Counted from the first letter of the stretch, positions 25,001 through 35,380 are shown. The stretch is DNA of 64,000 nucleotides from Branchiostoma floridae (GCF_000003815.2 NC_049996.1:545961-609960); one strand, 5' to 3'. Notes: generated from the letters alone by a model not told the origin. A program made the numbers and translations.

Positions 25001-28000
25001 AGAAAAGTGACAAGACAGTATCTCATAGAAACTTAGGTATGGAACCTGAATCACCAACAACGAAGCAAAATTGATGCTATCAATAATGAATAACTAATAT
25101 TCATAAATATCAAAATAGAATTTCTACAACTCTGATGGTGAACCCCGTTGCATTCTAAATCGGTGTTCTACCCTTGACACGTATCTACATAAGGTGACTA
25201 CACTAGACAAACCGTATAAAGGGATCTGAGAGGCCATCAGTGTATCGTATTTCTGAGAGAGTAACATGGTTCAGTACCCTTACCGGAGGCTGTTGTGGTC
25301 TGAGGAACGTTTGTTGTAGAATGACCCCCTAGGTCAAACTGCTCCGGTGTATCCATTCTTGAAGTCGTTGCTGCAATTTAAAATGTAAGAATTTTGACAG
25401 AAAAGAAAGTTTTGTAGCTGTACTTGTCTGTATAACACAATATCTCACCATTTAATGGGGCCCATTCAAGCGAAGGTTATTGCCGACAGATTTAAAAAGA
25501 AGGCTTCTTTGTCAAACAATACGCCCCCCCCCTCTCCATGACCTCATGATTCTCTGTCATCATGTAGCATCACAGCCTCACCATGGTAATAAAGATAAAG
25601 TCTTACAATAATTGGTCAATGATAGCACCTTGTGGCCTTTGATGTACAGTAAAAGCCTCCATAAGGCCTTCCTCCGTGGGTACGCGGAGCGTAGAATTTG
25701 GCAAACAAAATCGGGAAATTGGCCATGCTAAAGTACTTGTCTCCCCTAGCCTGCGGCCAAGTCCTCTGGTAGCAAAACTCCCCTGGCAAATTATTCTTAC
25801 TAATAGTTACTATAATAGGCAGTCTGGTACAATACATCTGAGACTAGTACAGTACATCGAAGCTGCACTTTATATCACTTCAAAGTTGTGAGTTGGTTAC
25901 CTTCGACATTCTGTCCCGCGCTCAATGTTGTTAGAAGAAGAGTCGGCCAGGACGATGATGAGATATCTGAGAGGCCATCATCAACGACGTCTACATCCAC
26001 CGGGTACAGGGCTCCTTCAAAAAGATGTCAAATGATATTTCTTTCAAAAGATGAGCAACTTTATATTAATGCTTAAGATAAAGAGCTATCAGTAAAAACA
26101 TTATTTGAAGCAGAGTACAATTCAACCAATTGCTGAAGTCACGTATCCACAAGATCACGTGTTAATAAGATCACGCGTCTGTAACTCTCGCGAGTTTATG
26201 TTCTGAAGTGATTGGTCATCAGTATTGATCCTAAAGAAGGCGACAGTGGTCGATGTGTACATGTACCTAGTACATTTGTGTTGGTTGAAAGTGTAGCATT
26301 GTACTGGTGTTGTACATACGAATTATGTAACCTAGTGTAGAACCAAAAACAAAAGAAGGGTGCCATATCAAACAGACAGACTAGACTAAGTTTTCATTAG
26401 ATGCATAATTGAGATTATTGAAATGATATACCTGTGCTATGTGAACACGTAATTACCCCACTTCGACCATACTCGCTGAAGGCCGCCATCTTGATGACGT
26501 ATTCGGTTTCTGACAGAAGATTGGTGACGTTGTAGGATGTTTTGTGTCCCTCAACGCTGAGGACAAAAAACAGTGCTACCCACGTTCTGCTAATATTTCT
26601 CTAAATTCAAATATAAAACTATAACATTCCTATCTCTTACACAGCCTAAATGCTTAATGCCCGTTCAAAGTCCCATGGCCGAGAGATAGTCCATGACAAA
26701 ACACTGAATATGTCCTGTCGCAGCCCCGATTTTGTGAAATTTCTGAAGATCTTTTCAAAGGTTCTTGAGAAATTTTCAAAGCATCTTGGGACCTTTCTTA
26801 ATGTCTTTCAAAGTATCTTGAGATTTTATAAACGTCTCGAGATTACATTAAAACATATCGAGATCAAAGTCAAGACAGCTCAAGATTTACCACAAAATCT
26901 CAAGATTCTTTTACTAAATATCAATCATTATTATGTGTTACAGAGAAGTTAAAAAGAATTGCATATGCAAGTTGAAGCTGTAAAGGGCTAAATACATTAG
27001 TCTAAAATACTCTACTTGGTCTAATGATAATTTGCTCGCTGCCACACATATTTAGCGCAGTACCATAAAATGACTGGTCGAGAGACATCAGTCTACGGTA
27101 AAGGACTAAACACGGGGACGTTTGGCTACGTTTTGTATTTTCTACGCCTCTTCTTAGAATCTTCTCCTTGACCAAGAACGATTTTTGTTACCTCAGCCAA
27201 ATATTGGCGCTGCCATCTTCGTCTGCAATATCCAGATCGTAGTACATGATGTTTGCCAATGACGCTTCCCATTCCAAGCACATCCACGTGGCACCGGCTG
27301 TGATGACGTTCAAACCCGAGGGCGGATCGGTGTCTAAAAATAAGATTGAGAGGAAATCAGCATAATTGTTTATAGTTATAATTGAAAATTAGGTAAAGTC
27401 CGGTACCGTCAATGTACTGACGAGCTTTTCATTTGTTTCATTTTCATTCATGAAAAAACAAACAATCTTCTATAGCAAAAATTCTGGCCAGGATTCGTCA
27501 TGCTAATTTGTGCTTCATTATTATTACTTAATTGCGAATGCTGAATCAATGCAGAGAGCCATGCACAACAAGACAGAATTCAGCCTCTGGCATTCAGACT
27601 CAGATATTTGCCAGGTAGTTTGCAATCGGAGAGGCCAATGTCAAGTTTTAAAATGGGCATCGTAGGTCCTTCCTACGGCGCTGCATGGGATGCATGAATA
27701 TATTCAGCAAGCTGTAGAGGTTTTGTTACTTACCTGTAACAACACTTGTACTGACGGCAACGCTCCTCCCCAGCCTGCTCACAGCCACAACGTCTATGTC
27801 ATACCGGGTACCAGGAACCAGACCTGTCAATTCACACCTGTCCACGTCTCCTGGCTTTGTTATGAGAGTACTTCCTCCTCTCCCACTGTAGGTGATGTTG
27901 TATCCGATGAGCACAGCTTTGGGCGGTAGCCACGAAATGGTTATTGTGTTGATGGTCCAATCTACAGCTTCTAATGACCCTGGAGGGTCGGTTTCTGAAA

Positions 28001-31000
28001 CGATTACAGTAGTTAATCAAAATTATCCAACTAGTCCTTACATCACATTCATATTATAGTACAGTATGCTAGTAGGTGATGGGCAGCCATTATTAAAAAT
28101 ACGAGCAGCGTATGTCATGGGGCTCCACTGTTGACTTATAGTACGTAGCACATTTTATTCGACATATTTGGTTTTGGATGACTCTCATGTCGCTCTAGTT
28201 GTGTAAACTGACTTTTGAAAACGATTTGAAACATTGTTGGTGAGTAAAAGACGCTTTCCATATATCTAGACCCACCAACCTTTGTAGAACCGGGACGGGG
28301 AAGGGTACAGACTACAAGTCTTTGACCTATAGCTTATACTTCCTGAAAGTAACTTGCACTGACGGTCGAGCCCTCATGTATCATTTATTGCACTACAATT
28401 TCAACGACACAATGCAGAGGTTAAACCAGGCAACAGTACTGATAGTGGATGCCAGTTAGTAAGGAAGCATACTTGTTGCAACTGTCAAGTTTGCTTCTGG
28501 TCCTTCCTGATGCCTGTAGATGTTTATAGCTGATATGATATACTCCATGCTAGGGATGAGGTCCTCAAACGTCACAACCGTTTTAGTAGTAGGCAACATG
28601 TGAGTGAAGACGCTCTCGCCAGTATCACTACGCCTGATCCACACCCGGTAAGCGATAACGAGGGCGTTGCTCGTTTGGATCCATGAGACCTGAAGAGATG
28701 TTTCTGTGATGCTTGTCACTTGAAGACCTTCAGGCAAAGGGATACCTTAAAGGAAATGAACGTGAAATTAAAATTGAAATAGAAATAGAAATTGAAATTA
28801 AATTAAAATAAAAATTAAAATTAAAATTAAAATTAAAATTAAAATTAAAATTAAAATTAAAATCAAAATTAAAATTAAAATTAAAATTAAAATTAAAATT
28901 AAAATTAAAATTAAAATTAAAATTAAAATTAAAATTAAAATTAAAATTGAAATTAAAATTAAAATTAAAATTAAATCGAAATTAGAATTAGAATTAGACT
29001 TGAAATTGAAATTGAAATTAGATTTGGAATTAAAATTAAAATTAAAATTAAAATTAAAATTAAAATTAAAATTAAAACTAAAACTAAAATTAAAATTAAA
29101 ATTAAAATTAAAATTAAAATTAAAATTAAAATTAAAATTAAAATTAAAATTAAAATTAGAATTAGAATTAGAATTAGAATTAGAATAAGAATAAGAATTA
29201 AAATTAAAATTAAAATTAAAATTAAATTAAAATTAAAATTAAAATTAAAATTAAAATTAAAATTAAAATTAAAATTAAAATTAAAATTAAAATTAAAATT
29301 AAAATTAAAATTAAAATTAAAATTAAAATTAATGATATTGAGCAACCTTCGAACATCTTTGATAAATTTCTAGGTTTTTTGCTGCTTTTTATTAGTTTAT
29401 TAGTTGTAAAAGTAAAGCACTTGACATACTGTTTAAAGTTGTGCATTGGATTTTGACGTCAAGGCTTTCCGTTGTTCCCACGACCGCCCGAACTGTTACG
29501 TTGTATTTTGAATTGCTCTCTAAACCGTCAATGGTGACGTCAACACTATGACTCCCCATTGGCAGTGACGTCATAAGCTCTGTTGGCTCCTGGTCCTCTG
29601 CTGAGTGCTGATACCATATATGGTATGCTGACAGATTGGCGTAAGGATACATCCAATGTAGTAAAATGGAATCCGGAGTTTGCGAACTGCATGTTAGGCT
29701 CTTCGGCGTTTCCACTGAAAAAGGAGTATTGTTAGTAATAGTAAGCCACCTACATGCCACAGACATTGAAATCCCGCCATTACTCCGTAAAATTAAGTTC
29801 CAAAGTCTCTGACAACAATTCCCCTCGATCCAGTTTTAAACGAATCTTTACCGATGTTTCCGAGTCCAAAGCTTTCTAATCTTTCTCCCCCAAATCATGA
29901 CCAGAACAGAAGATATAGAGACCGGACGTTCTACTAGACTATACTGCATTATCATTGGAGGCCTATAGCTGGACTTGCCATTTGCTTTGCCAGCATCTGC
30001 CAAAGGCCATAATATTGCTAACATCCATCAACAACATTATTGTGCTCGTGCAAGGATTTTGTGGAGTTTTCTTAGATTTCTAAACTAAATCCAATACTAT
30101 GCTACAAGCACCACACCTGAGTCGTTGCNNNNNNNNNNNNNNNNNNNNNNNNNNNNNNNNNNNNNNNNNNNNNNNNNNNNNNNNNNNNNNNNNNNNNNNN
30201 NNNNNNNNNNNNNNNNNNNNNNNNNNNNCTTATGTGAAACTCTGGTACTTTCTCGCCAAAGAGACTGCATCGCCGTTCCGATGCTGTAAGTGGCACCAAC
30301 GTAGTGCCAATGGCTATCATATATAACGGGTTGGGACCATCCGTAGTTGTACCATGAGAACCTTCCATCCCGCCTAACTGAACTGAAATATCGAAATCAG
30401 AAAAAAAATGAATCACTAACATTAAATGCTCTGCATGTAAACAAATTAAAAAAATGCCTGACCAGATTAGCTTATAGTTAACTAGGTGGTCAAGTGGTGG
30501 CACAAAATCATCGTGAAGTTTTCCGACAACGTTTGACCCATTGCTGACGTCAGGCGTAAAGAAAGTCACGTGTCCATGGCTATTGGGTCCAACAGCTTAA
30601 GAAGACTATAAGCGAGTCTGTCGGAAATTTCTTTTCATTTTTTAGTTGGAGTACAGTTGAATTCTTCTGGATGTGCTTCATAACTAAGAAACGAGAAGAA
30701 GCCGAACAAATGTATTAGAATAGTTTTAGAATTTATGCTTTAGATTAGTCTTAGAAACCATGTTTACTGCATTACTACCCTTTGTATCTATATGCCTGTA
30801 CTTAGCCCAATAGGGCATGAATGTGCAATAAAGGCTATTACTATTACTACTATCTAAACATAGCTAATTGGCTTTGTCTTTGCGTGGCATTGCACAAATT
30901 TACCTCATGTGGAGCTTAAAATTCCATAGCCAGAAGAAGCTCAGTACGCTTTCCGGTCCCTTGTATGCAAACAGAGGTCCTCTGCCTTCTCCAGTAGGGT

Positions 31001-34000
31001 AGATGTGGGCCAGTATGGTGTAGGCGTACCGCACGTCCAGCTTGCCGTTGTTTGTAATGTTGATGTATGACGCTTCAGGGCCGCTGAACAAGAAAGCCTG
31101 AGATTGTGAACCTGTGGGACCCTCCACCAACTCCGTTCCTGAAGCTATGCCGTCATTTCCGTTTCCGGTAGCATCCGTTGCACCATACTGTTCGTTCAGC
31201 GGCCACCGACCCACGGGCTCTAAAGCAGAATCTACTCAATTTGAGACACAAATGAAAAAAAAATTAAAATCCGTCAATCCTTTTTTGGAATCCTTCCAAA
31301 AGGGTCTAGAACAAGCCGCTACAGATCCAAAACCACCAAATGATTTCCCCACCGTCAAAAGCTACCTGCCACCAAACAATAAGACTAAAGGCCCAGAGCA
31401 GAAGATACAAATTAAAATGAAAGTCGATAGAAAACGACCGTCATCTGCCCAAGACCTACTATACCACAATGAAATCAATATCATAGTATATCAAGGACAA
31501 TAGATACAAAAACCGGAACGTTCTGGATGAGACGCAGTGTCAAGGTCACACAATAATACATCCATTTTTCATAGATGTAAATATCATACAGACCTTCACA
31601 TCAAAACAATAGCTTCCGTGAAACTCCCTACCTAATGCACTGGCGGTCCGCTGAGTAAGATAAACTGATTGTAAGTCAAAGGTCGAAATCTGACATAAAA
31701 AGAATGTAGAAGTAACTTACGGACTACCAGTCCCGCCCTCATGGCAATATGGTGGATCCATGACAGTGGGTGGAACATGACGTAACGGGCGGCGATTGGA
31801 CCGCTGTAGTCTGACAGCTCATGCCTCACGGGTACGTCACCATCCGCGATCCCAGGGAACACCTGGATAAACATGACATCACATCCGTTACTGACGTCAC
31901 GTATCCGTGCAGGGCACGTGGCGTAGGATTACAACTCACCACCATAGATGACTCACTACATTGCTATCGGGACACCATTGTATTTGTAGAGGTCTACTCC
32001 GAAATAGGATTTACCGCCCGGGTCCAAAATCACGCACATTTTCGCTACATTATGTTCTCGCGAGAACAGATCTCAAAATGGCGCCGGAGTTTGGAAAAAG
32101 TTAGAAGAGATCAAAAGCTTTAATATACATATAAATTGCCAGATGAATGACGGAAATGTTAACGTAAGCAAGATATGTTATAGAGTACGATCAATAGTGT
32201 TTACAATCAATAAAAGTATAAACAATTTTGAATATGTCACAGTTTTGTAAGTTTGAAAATAATGTGAATCCTTGTAGTAGTAAAGTGCATAATGCCATTG
32301 AGTGGCTGTAGACCTACAATGTCACAGAGAGATGGTAAGAATGCACTTCTTTGATTGAAATAAATTTTGCATGGTACTTACTACCGTCAGCTCGTCGTCA
32401 TCCTTGTAGACGACCTTGTCGCCATTGTCTGCCCCGTATGTGATGTAGTATGAGGAAACCCACTGAAGAGAAATGCTGCGATGACACGGACATTTGTTCC
32501 TTCCCTGGGTGACGAGCGCTGTTACAAAGTACGTCTTCTGAAGATCCACCTTCAGCCACTGGTTAAGATCTGCTTGTCCAGGAGTCCAAGCACCTGAAAG
32601 TTAAAATGAAAGAGATCTCAAACCAGTTTAGCGCAAATTCACTGAATGAAAAGAGAAGCAAATTTTGAACTGGTAGCGACAGAGAAGACAGACGCTATGT
32701 ATAATCTTTATAGGTCAACTGTTCGGGGATATTCCCTAGCTGTTTTCGACAAGTACATTGTACAGTGGACCAGGGCCTATCGTCTTGTCCTAAGGACTGC
32801 TAACGTTCCAGTAGCATACATGTTGGTCGAGAGACACCTTCAGCTTCTACCGCGTCGTGTGCGCGCGATAGTGGCACGTTCGAAGGGCTGTTGTATCAAC
32901 TAATAGATATAGATACAGTCGGATTCAAACACACAACTTCTTGGTCCAGAGGAAGATTGGACTGCGAACGCTATGCCGTATCGTACCTGCTAGGGACGAT
33001 GTCTCTTTGAAGTCCAGTACCCCGTTGGCGGGTCCATGGAAGGAGCTATACTGTGACGATGCCGTCATGATGGGATGACGAAATGCGTCTGCAATGAATG
33101 AATTTTAGTACAAAACGTAAGTACGAACCTTTAGAACAAACGTTAGTACAAAGATAGGTAAAGGATATTTCATATGGACAGAGACAGATTTAAGCACAAG
33201 TGAACTGTCCTTGCTCACCACATTGGTTGTCGAGAAGTGCCACACCCCCATGTATCGTCCATGGTTGACTGGACCAATCAAACACGTTGCCCCCAATGCC
33301 ACATCTACGGCGGGTGAGATCAGCTTCCCCCGGTGTAAGTATATAGTTCCACACGTTGAAGCATGACAGGTCAGCACCATTGTAAGCCTGGATGGGGCAA
33401 GATAGACCAACATGGTATATAGTTGTTATTACCTTCGTCACGAAGGTTATGTTTTCCGATCTGTGTGTATTCATCATGTGTCTGTGGACATCGTTACTCG
33501 GGAAGTTGTAAATGGATCATTTTTATATTTCGCAGTTGTCGGCTAGACATAGGATAACGTCGATTGCAACCCTTCTTTAGACTTTCCATAATGATTATGC
33601 ATAATGTTCTGTTTTCAAGTAATCGCAATACGCTTTGGTCATAGATTTTGAGTGGTTGATAGGTCTTGAGGTTTGGGGTCCCTAGCAGATATTTTGAATC
33701 TGTAGTGGGCCTTTGGCATAGATCATGTTAAAGAAATAGTCTATCTTTAATCTCGAGTTGGTAAACACTTGCCTCTGATTCATTGAATGACCCTCCGAGA
33801 GATCTCTGCCTTTGGGCGAGAATCCAGGTGCCACCTGTATGGATCACATGACCGCTGGCCAATCCGTCGTCTTGGATTACTTGCTCCCCATCCACGTAGA
33901 AAGACCAGCGACCGTTGTGTGAGCCTTTCCAGGTGAAACACACCGTGTGACATCTGCCGTCATGGACGTCAAGATAGATCTCGTCTGTAGAAGTTCCATT

Positions 34001-35380
34001 TATAGTGAGCTGAAACAGAACGGTCAATCAATCAATCAATCCACCGATCAATAAATCAATCAATCAATCCACCGATCGATCAATCCACCGATCAAACGAA
34101 AGAAATACAGTTGATATGATTGCAAAGCATATCAAATATATCTTTCAAATCTTATCAAACTCATTGGGACTTTAAACGATGGAAACTGTATCTCTGTTAT
34201 GCACTATGTCTGACCCTTCCCTCTCCCCTCATGACCTCAATGAAAAGATTTGACCTTTCATGAAAAAACAAAGGTTCACACATGGGATATGTTTTCATCC
34301 CGCTTTACATTGTCGTACAAATTCGCTTAACATTCCTGTTTCTTTGTTTTGTACTTTTGCACGAGAAGACATTCAGCAATATGAGCATTCTATTTGAGTC
34401 AAACTGTTTTCTTCCTGTGGACAAAATTCCGTTTGATTTCGTAATGACGAGAAATGTGGTACCGCGTATTCCCCATGGGCATTGCCAGAAAACACCATCT
34501 CATCTGTGTGATTAACAGAGGCGGCGTAGCTGAACAAAGTCCCGACCGATGTTTTTGAGGTGCGGAGCTGTAGACACGCCGTGACAGTGTTGAGCCGAGC
34601 CGAAGTCACCGCGTTCAGTTGAGCATAGTTGCTGGTCGAAGGCGGGTCAGGGAAGGTCATCTTCTTCAAACAACACCCTGGTTTAATGTCATTATGAATA
34701 CCATTAATACTTTCTCAACGAGCATTTTACCGAGGAATGTGTTGTTGAGAATTTAAAACTTTGCAAAATAGCAAGGTAGGGCAAGGAAGACGTGGGTGGA
34801 CAACATAAAGGTCTGGACTGGCCTAGGCACTGAACAGCTCATCAATGAAGTATCACCGGGCAAGTTACGACAAAAGCTAGTTGTGAATGCGGTTGATAGT
34901 AGTAGATATTAATTGAATCATTACGTAGAAGACACTGTTTAACCAGTATTTTTAGCAGAATAGAGAGGGCAAGAGTTTACGTCTAACCAGTATTTCAGCA
35001 CCAAGGAAAGGTACGACTTAACGTTTTAACCAATATATCTGTAGAAAGGCAAGGGTACGAGTTTATGTTTAACCTGTACTTCAGCACCAAGGAAAGGTAC
35101 GACTTTACGGTCTACCCAATATATCTGTAGAAAGGAAAGGGTACGAGTTTATGTTTAGCCTGTATTTCAGCACCAAGGAAAGGTACGACTTTACGTTTTA
35201 ACCAATATATCTGTAGAAAGGAAAGGGTACGAGTTTATGTTTAACCAGTATTTCAGCACCAAAATTTCTGAACCATAGAAAGTGAAAAAGTTCACTGATG
35301 TACGGAGAGTACTTACCGGCGTAAGAGAATTGTGCAAGGCCTACCAGTACGGCCAAGACTTGGAGGAATCTACCCCTCAT
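9039..35380 (-). CDS. Complete polycystin-1-like gene (pentraxin/discoidin/LamG/FN3/GPS/PLAT/PKD channel)
   Basis: A 40-exon gene, about 7.5 kb coding (roughly 2,500 residues plus whatever lies in the N gap at 30129-30228). Every exon has AG/GT borders, and phases agree across all joins except at the gap. The order of domains is that of polycystin-1 family proteins: large modular ectodomain, GAIN/GPS, 11-helix membrane part with PLAT after helix 1, PKD channel at the C terminus. It is expected at the plasma membrane or cilium as a subunit or sensor for a polycystin channel. No stop or frameshift was found. It is divergent from the gene at 40414 and tandem to the one at 338-1852. Closest named relatives would be the PKD1L group, but orthology cannot be settled from domains alone. 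Exons are listed in the block entries. Confidence 0.92.
9378..9480. repeat. (GA)n and (CA)n microsatellite in intron 39
   Basis: A run of 'gagaga' is followed by CA-rich sequence with C-rich interruptions. Confidence 0.9.
9908..11890. repeat. Near-identical duplicated blocks in intron 38
   Basis: Block A (9949-10383) recurs at 11448-11883. Block B (about 10430-10899) recurs immediately at about 10939-11406. A 40-bp junction sequence ('taaggtctcataacac' to 'cccccgtcccc') occurs three times, at about 9914, 10902 and 11408. By eye the copies show no differences over hundreds of bases, including the 126-codon open frames at 9977 and 11470, which resemble no family I know. Either a very recent duplication or two haplotypes stitched together. 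Confidence 0.9.
14595..14866. repeat. (GT)n/(ATGT)n microsatellite in intron 34
   Basis: About 270 bp of almost pure GT interrupted by ATGT tetranucleotides. All long open frames here are repeat artefacts. Confidence 0.97.
15855..18094 (-). CDS. Exons 30-33: membrane helices 2-5
   Basis: Exons are 17946-18094, 17262-17388, 16482-16672 and 15855-15963. The motif SRFTRAQRLSCC followed by 'MMLSSAMWYRE' is a hallmark of polycystin-1 proteins. Helices follow in SLMSTLTVAPINLLIVKLF, YVAWVAVFLVSTSSAFFVI and IFAMAVVLAAVCGLPF. For exon 30 the acceptor at 18095 (CAG|GTTCC) is required; the nearer one breaks the frame. A partial copy of exon 32 lies just upstream (16766-16866). Confidence 0.9.
16629..16866. 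repeat. Tandem duplication of the 5' part of exon 32
   Basis: 16630-16728 (exon 32 start plus flanking intron) matches 16766-16866 closely, sharing 'gccacgtacctggccaggcg' and 'gcaggttcg.ggtttgaact'. The outer copy lacks most of the exon and is a dead exon fragment in intron 31. Confidence 0.85.
16866..17093. mobile_element. Foldback element with CTGCAGCTAGGTGTCGCT ends
   Basis: Arms at 16866-16902 and 16947-16983 are inverted copies of 37 bp with two mismatches. A diverged second unit follows to 17093, ending in the same terminal sequence, and another end is at 7807-7824. This looks like a small non-autonomous DNA element family. Confidence 0.75.
17757..17802. repeat. Short interstitial telomere-like repeat
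   Basis: A few copies of CCCTAA with degenerate neighbours (CCTAAG), in intron 30 (17389-17945). The remainder of this intron shows nothing else recognisable. Confidence 0.6.
18300..18492. repeat. 'caatcttgagattt' repeat, copy in intron 29
   Basis: About seven degenerate units of 20-25 bp centred on the near-palindrome TCTTGAGA or TCTCGAGA. Related clusters lie at 16135-16195, 26735-26915 and 59690-59875. Confidence 0.75.
18543..19931 (-). CDS. Exons 27-29: PLAT/LH2 domain
   Basis: Exons are 19719-19931, 19198-19358 and 18543-18721. PLAT signatures are HVYQLTVTTGSMFGAGT, VGLQLYGSEGT, LHIWHDNSGEGDTSSWFL and the closing YYFICNNWLS. The exon ends with DAQLWVSALLTSPG, the typical lead into polycystin helix 2. 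In this family PLAT is cytosolic, between helices 1 and 2, and binds lipid and partner proteins. Confidence 0.92.
20022..20345. repeat. Hairpin-headed dispersed repeat in intron 26
   Basis: It starts with a hairpin (acctccatgaaatgtcatgg, then aggt), goes on with 'tctgtctgtgtgtccgtctg', and contains 'gccccctagcggc' twice (near 20190 and 20320). The same plan is seen at 33426-33720. Confidence 0.6.
20391..24639 (-). CDS. Exons 19-26: GAIN region, GPS and first membrane helix
   Basis: Exons are 24533-24639, 24241-24420, 23655-23745, 22948-23126, 22165-22398, 21336-21819, 20790-20887 and 20391-20624. Helical GAIN-A-like sequence is followed by a beta-rich GAIN-B. Exon 21336-21819 includes a Thr/Pro/Lys insert near 'TTARPHVTTKTPP'. 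The GPS has the expected cysteines and tryptophans (CSSWKDRQKQWSLEDC, then ISCTC), but the residues after the last cysteine are DMAESRIAV instead of HLT/S, so self-cleavage is not expected. The first membrane helix follows (MVFSIVVTEFVLYIILMLLL). Confidence 0.85.
20905..21240. repeat. 22-24-bp minisatellite in intron 24
   Basis: Roughly fifteen units of the type 'caaacatggtttagcacta', with variants 'tggtctagcagca' and 'tatgttctagcacta' in a partly regular order. It sits just upstream of the GPS exon. Confidence 0.9.
21952..21998. repeat. (AT)n microsatellite in intron 23
   Basis: A pure run of about 24 AT units. Confidence 0.98.
22680..22925. repeat. Degenerate tandem duplication in intron 22
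   Basis: 'tatgattcaatgcaaataat' near 22707 is matched by 'tatgactcaatgcaaatagg' near 22851, with similar flanks including 'gacaccaa' and 'gatgac'. Unit about 145-150 bp. Confidence 0.55.
24931..26014 (-). CDS. Exons 16-18: Ser/Thr-rich stalk
   Basis: Exons are 25901-26014, 25284-25370 and 24931-24987, of 38, 29 and 19 codons. All are symmetric phase 1-1. Composition is rich in Ser, Thr, Pro and acidic residues (for example NVPQTTTAS, TSPETSTESP), as in O-glycosylated linkers. Any of the three could be skipped without breaking the frame. Confidence 0.75.
26432..29714 (-). CDS. Exons 11-15: four fibronectin type III domains
   Basis: Exons are 29430-29714, 28473-28745, 27734-27994, 27192-27333 and 26432-26556. 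The first three exons each encode one FN3 domain (95, 91 and 87 codons); the fourth is split over two exons (89 codons). Each shows the FN3 tryptophan in strand B (ILLHW, LQVSW, ITISW, MCLEW) and the tyrosine corner near the end (SKYNVTVRA, MEYIISAIN, TRYDIDVVAVS, TEYVIKMAAFS). Every unit starts and ends in phase 1. They presumably act as a spacer or adhesive stalk. Confidence 0.9.
26600..27170. repeat. Intron 14, with a 'tcttgag' repeat cluster
   Basis: 26735-26915 holds about eight degenerate units such as 'caaagtatcttgagatttt' and 'catatcgagatc', of the same family as 18300-18492. The rest of this intron shows nothing recognisable. Confidence 0.65.
28770..29332. repeat. (TTAAAA)n hexanucleotide satellite in intron 11
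   Basis: About 560 bp of an almost perfect 6-bp repeat, with blocks of variants (attaga, attgaa, aataag). It creates artefact open frames of alternating residues on both strands. Confidence 0.97.
30129..30228. other. Assembly gap of 100 N
   Basis: Exactly 100 N, the usual placeholder for unknown size. It removes the end of the LamG domain and the junction to the first FN3 exon. Confidence 0.99.
30229..31219 (-). CDS. Exons 8-10: LamG-like domain, cut by the assembly gap
   Basis: Exons are 30904-31219, 30463-30579 and about 30229-30382. The domain begins VGRWPLNEQYGATDATGNGN, contains AFLFSGPEASYI and YTILAHIYPTGEGRGP, and closes with 'DSHWHYVGATYSIGTAM'. For exon 9 the acceptor after CAATAG at 30580 is the only one that keeps the phase; the more upstream acceptor gives a stop. 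Exon 10 runs into the gap at 30228, so its end and any exon inside the gap are unseen. Confidence 0.78.
31721..33088 (-). CDS. Exons 5-7: discoidin (F5/8 type C) domain
   Basis: Exons are 32987-33088, 32382-32593 and 31721-31862, a 152-codon block that enters and leaves in phase 1. Features are ITMTASSQYSS-like first strand (read PIMTASSQYSSFHGP), 'NQWLKVDLQKTYFVTALVTQ', a YITYGADNG segment, and the closing 'PIAARYVMFHPLSWI' with 'MRAGL'. Such domains bind glycans, lipids or matrix proteins; the ligand here is unknown. Confidence 0.88.
32640..32990 (-). mobile_element. tRNA-derived SINE in intron 5 (same family as 47575-47815)
   Basis: The segment 'gacagacgctatgta' through 'gtacagtggaccagggc' matches 47590-47700. 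On the minus strand 32921-32934 reads as a B-box-like GTGTGTTTGAATCC. The match is interrupted by an unrelated piece near 32810-32890. Confidence 0.6.
33219..35380 (-). CDS. Exons 1-4: signal peptide and pentraxin/LamG domain
   Basis: Exons are 35317-35380, 34463-34677, 33767-34009 and 33219-33387. Exon 1 is a signal peptide (MRGRFLQVLAVLVGLAQFSYA), ending at a phase-1 donor. Exons 2-4 encode 209 codons of a concanavalin-like fold: VGTLFSYAASVN, CHTVCFTWKG, SFYVDGEQVIQDDG and CGIGGNVFDWS are pentraxin-type signatures. The start is chosen because this ATG opens a strong signal peptide and is conserved in the left paralogue. Exon 2 is read to the donor before GTACCA, which restores phase 0 with exon 3; reading on hits stops in the left copy. 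Confidence 0.88.
33426..33720. repeat. Hairpin-headed dispersed repeat in intron 3
   Basis: It starts 'attaccttcgtcacgaaggt' (a short hairpin) and continues with 'ctgtgtgtattcat' and 'tgtggacatcgttactcg'. Also present in the left paralogue (1-250). Confidence 0.6.
34019..34092. repeat. (CAAT)n simple repeat in intron 2
   Basis: Units of 'caatcaat' and 'ccaccgat' alternate. The left paralogue has only a few bases here. Confidence 0.85.
34925..35275. repeat. Minisatellite in intron 1, 86-bp dimer form
   Basis: Two alternating unit types, one with 'cagcaccaaggaaaggtacg' and one with 'ccaatatatctgtagaaagg', repeat about every 86 bp. This is twice the 43-bp period of the paralogous array at 1424-1725. 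Confidence 0.8.

Noticed and set aside
28971-29446. Open frames of alternating Leu-Lys, Asn-Phe or Ile-Leu
   Set aside because: Translation of the (TTAAAA)n repeat.
31114-31503. 129-codon plus-strand frame
   Set aside because: It is antisense to a LamG exon and continues into intron; Lys-rich and low complexity, with no homology I recognise.
32646-32903. 85-codon plus-strand frame
   Set aside because: It lies inside a SINE-like repeat that recurs at 47575.
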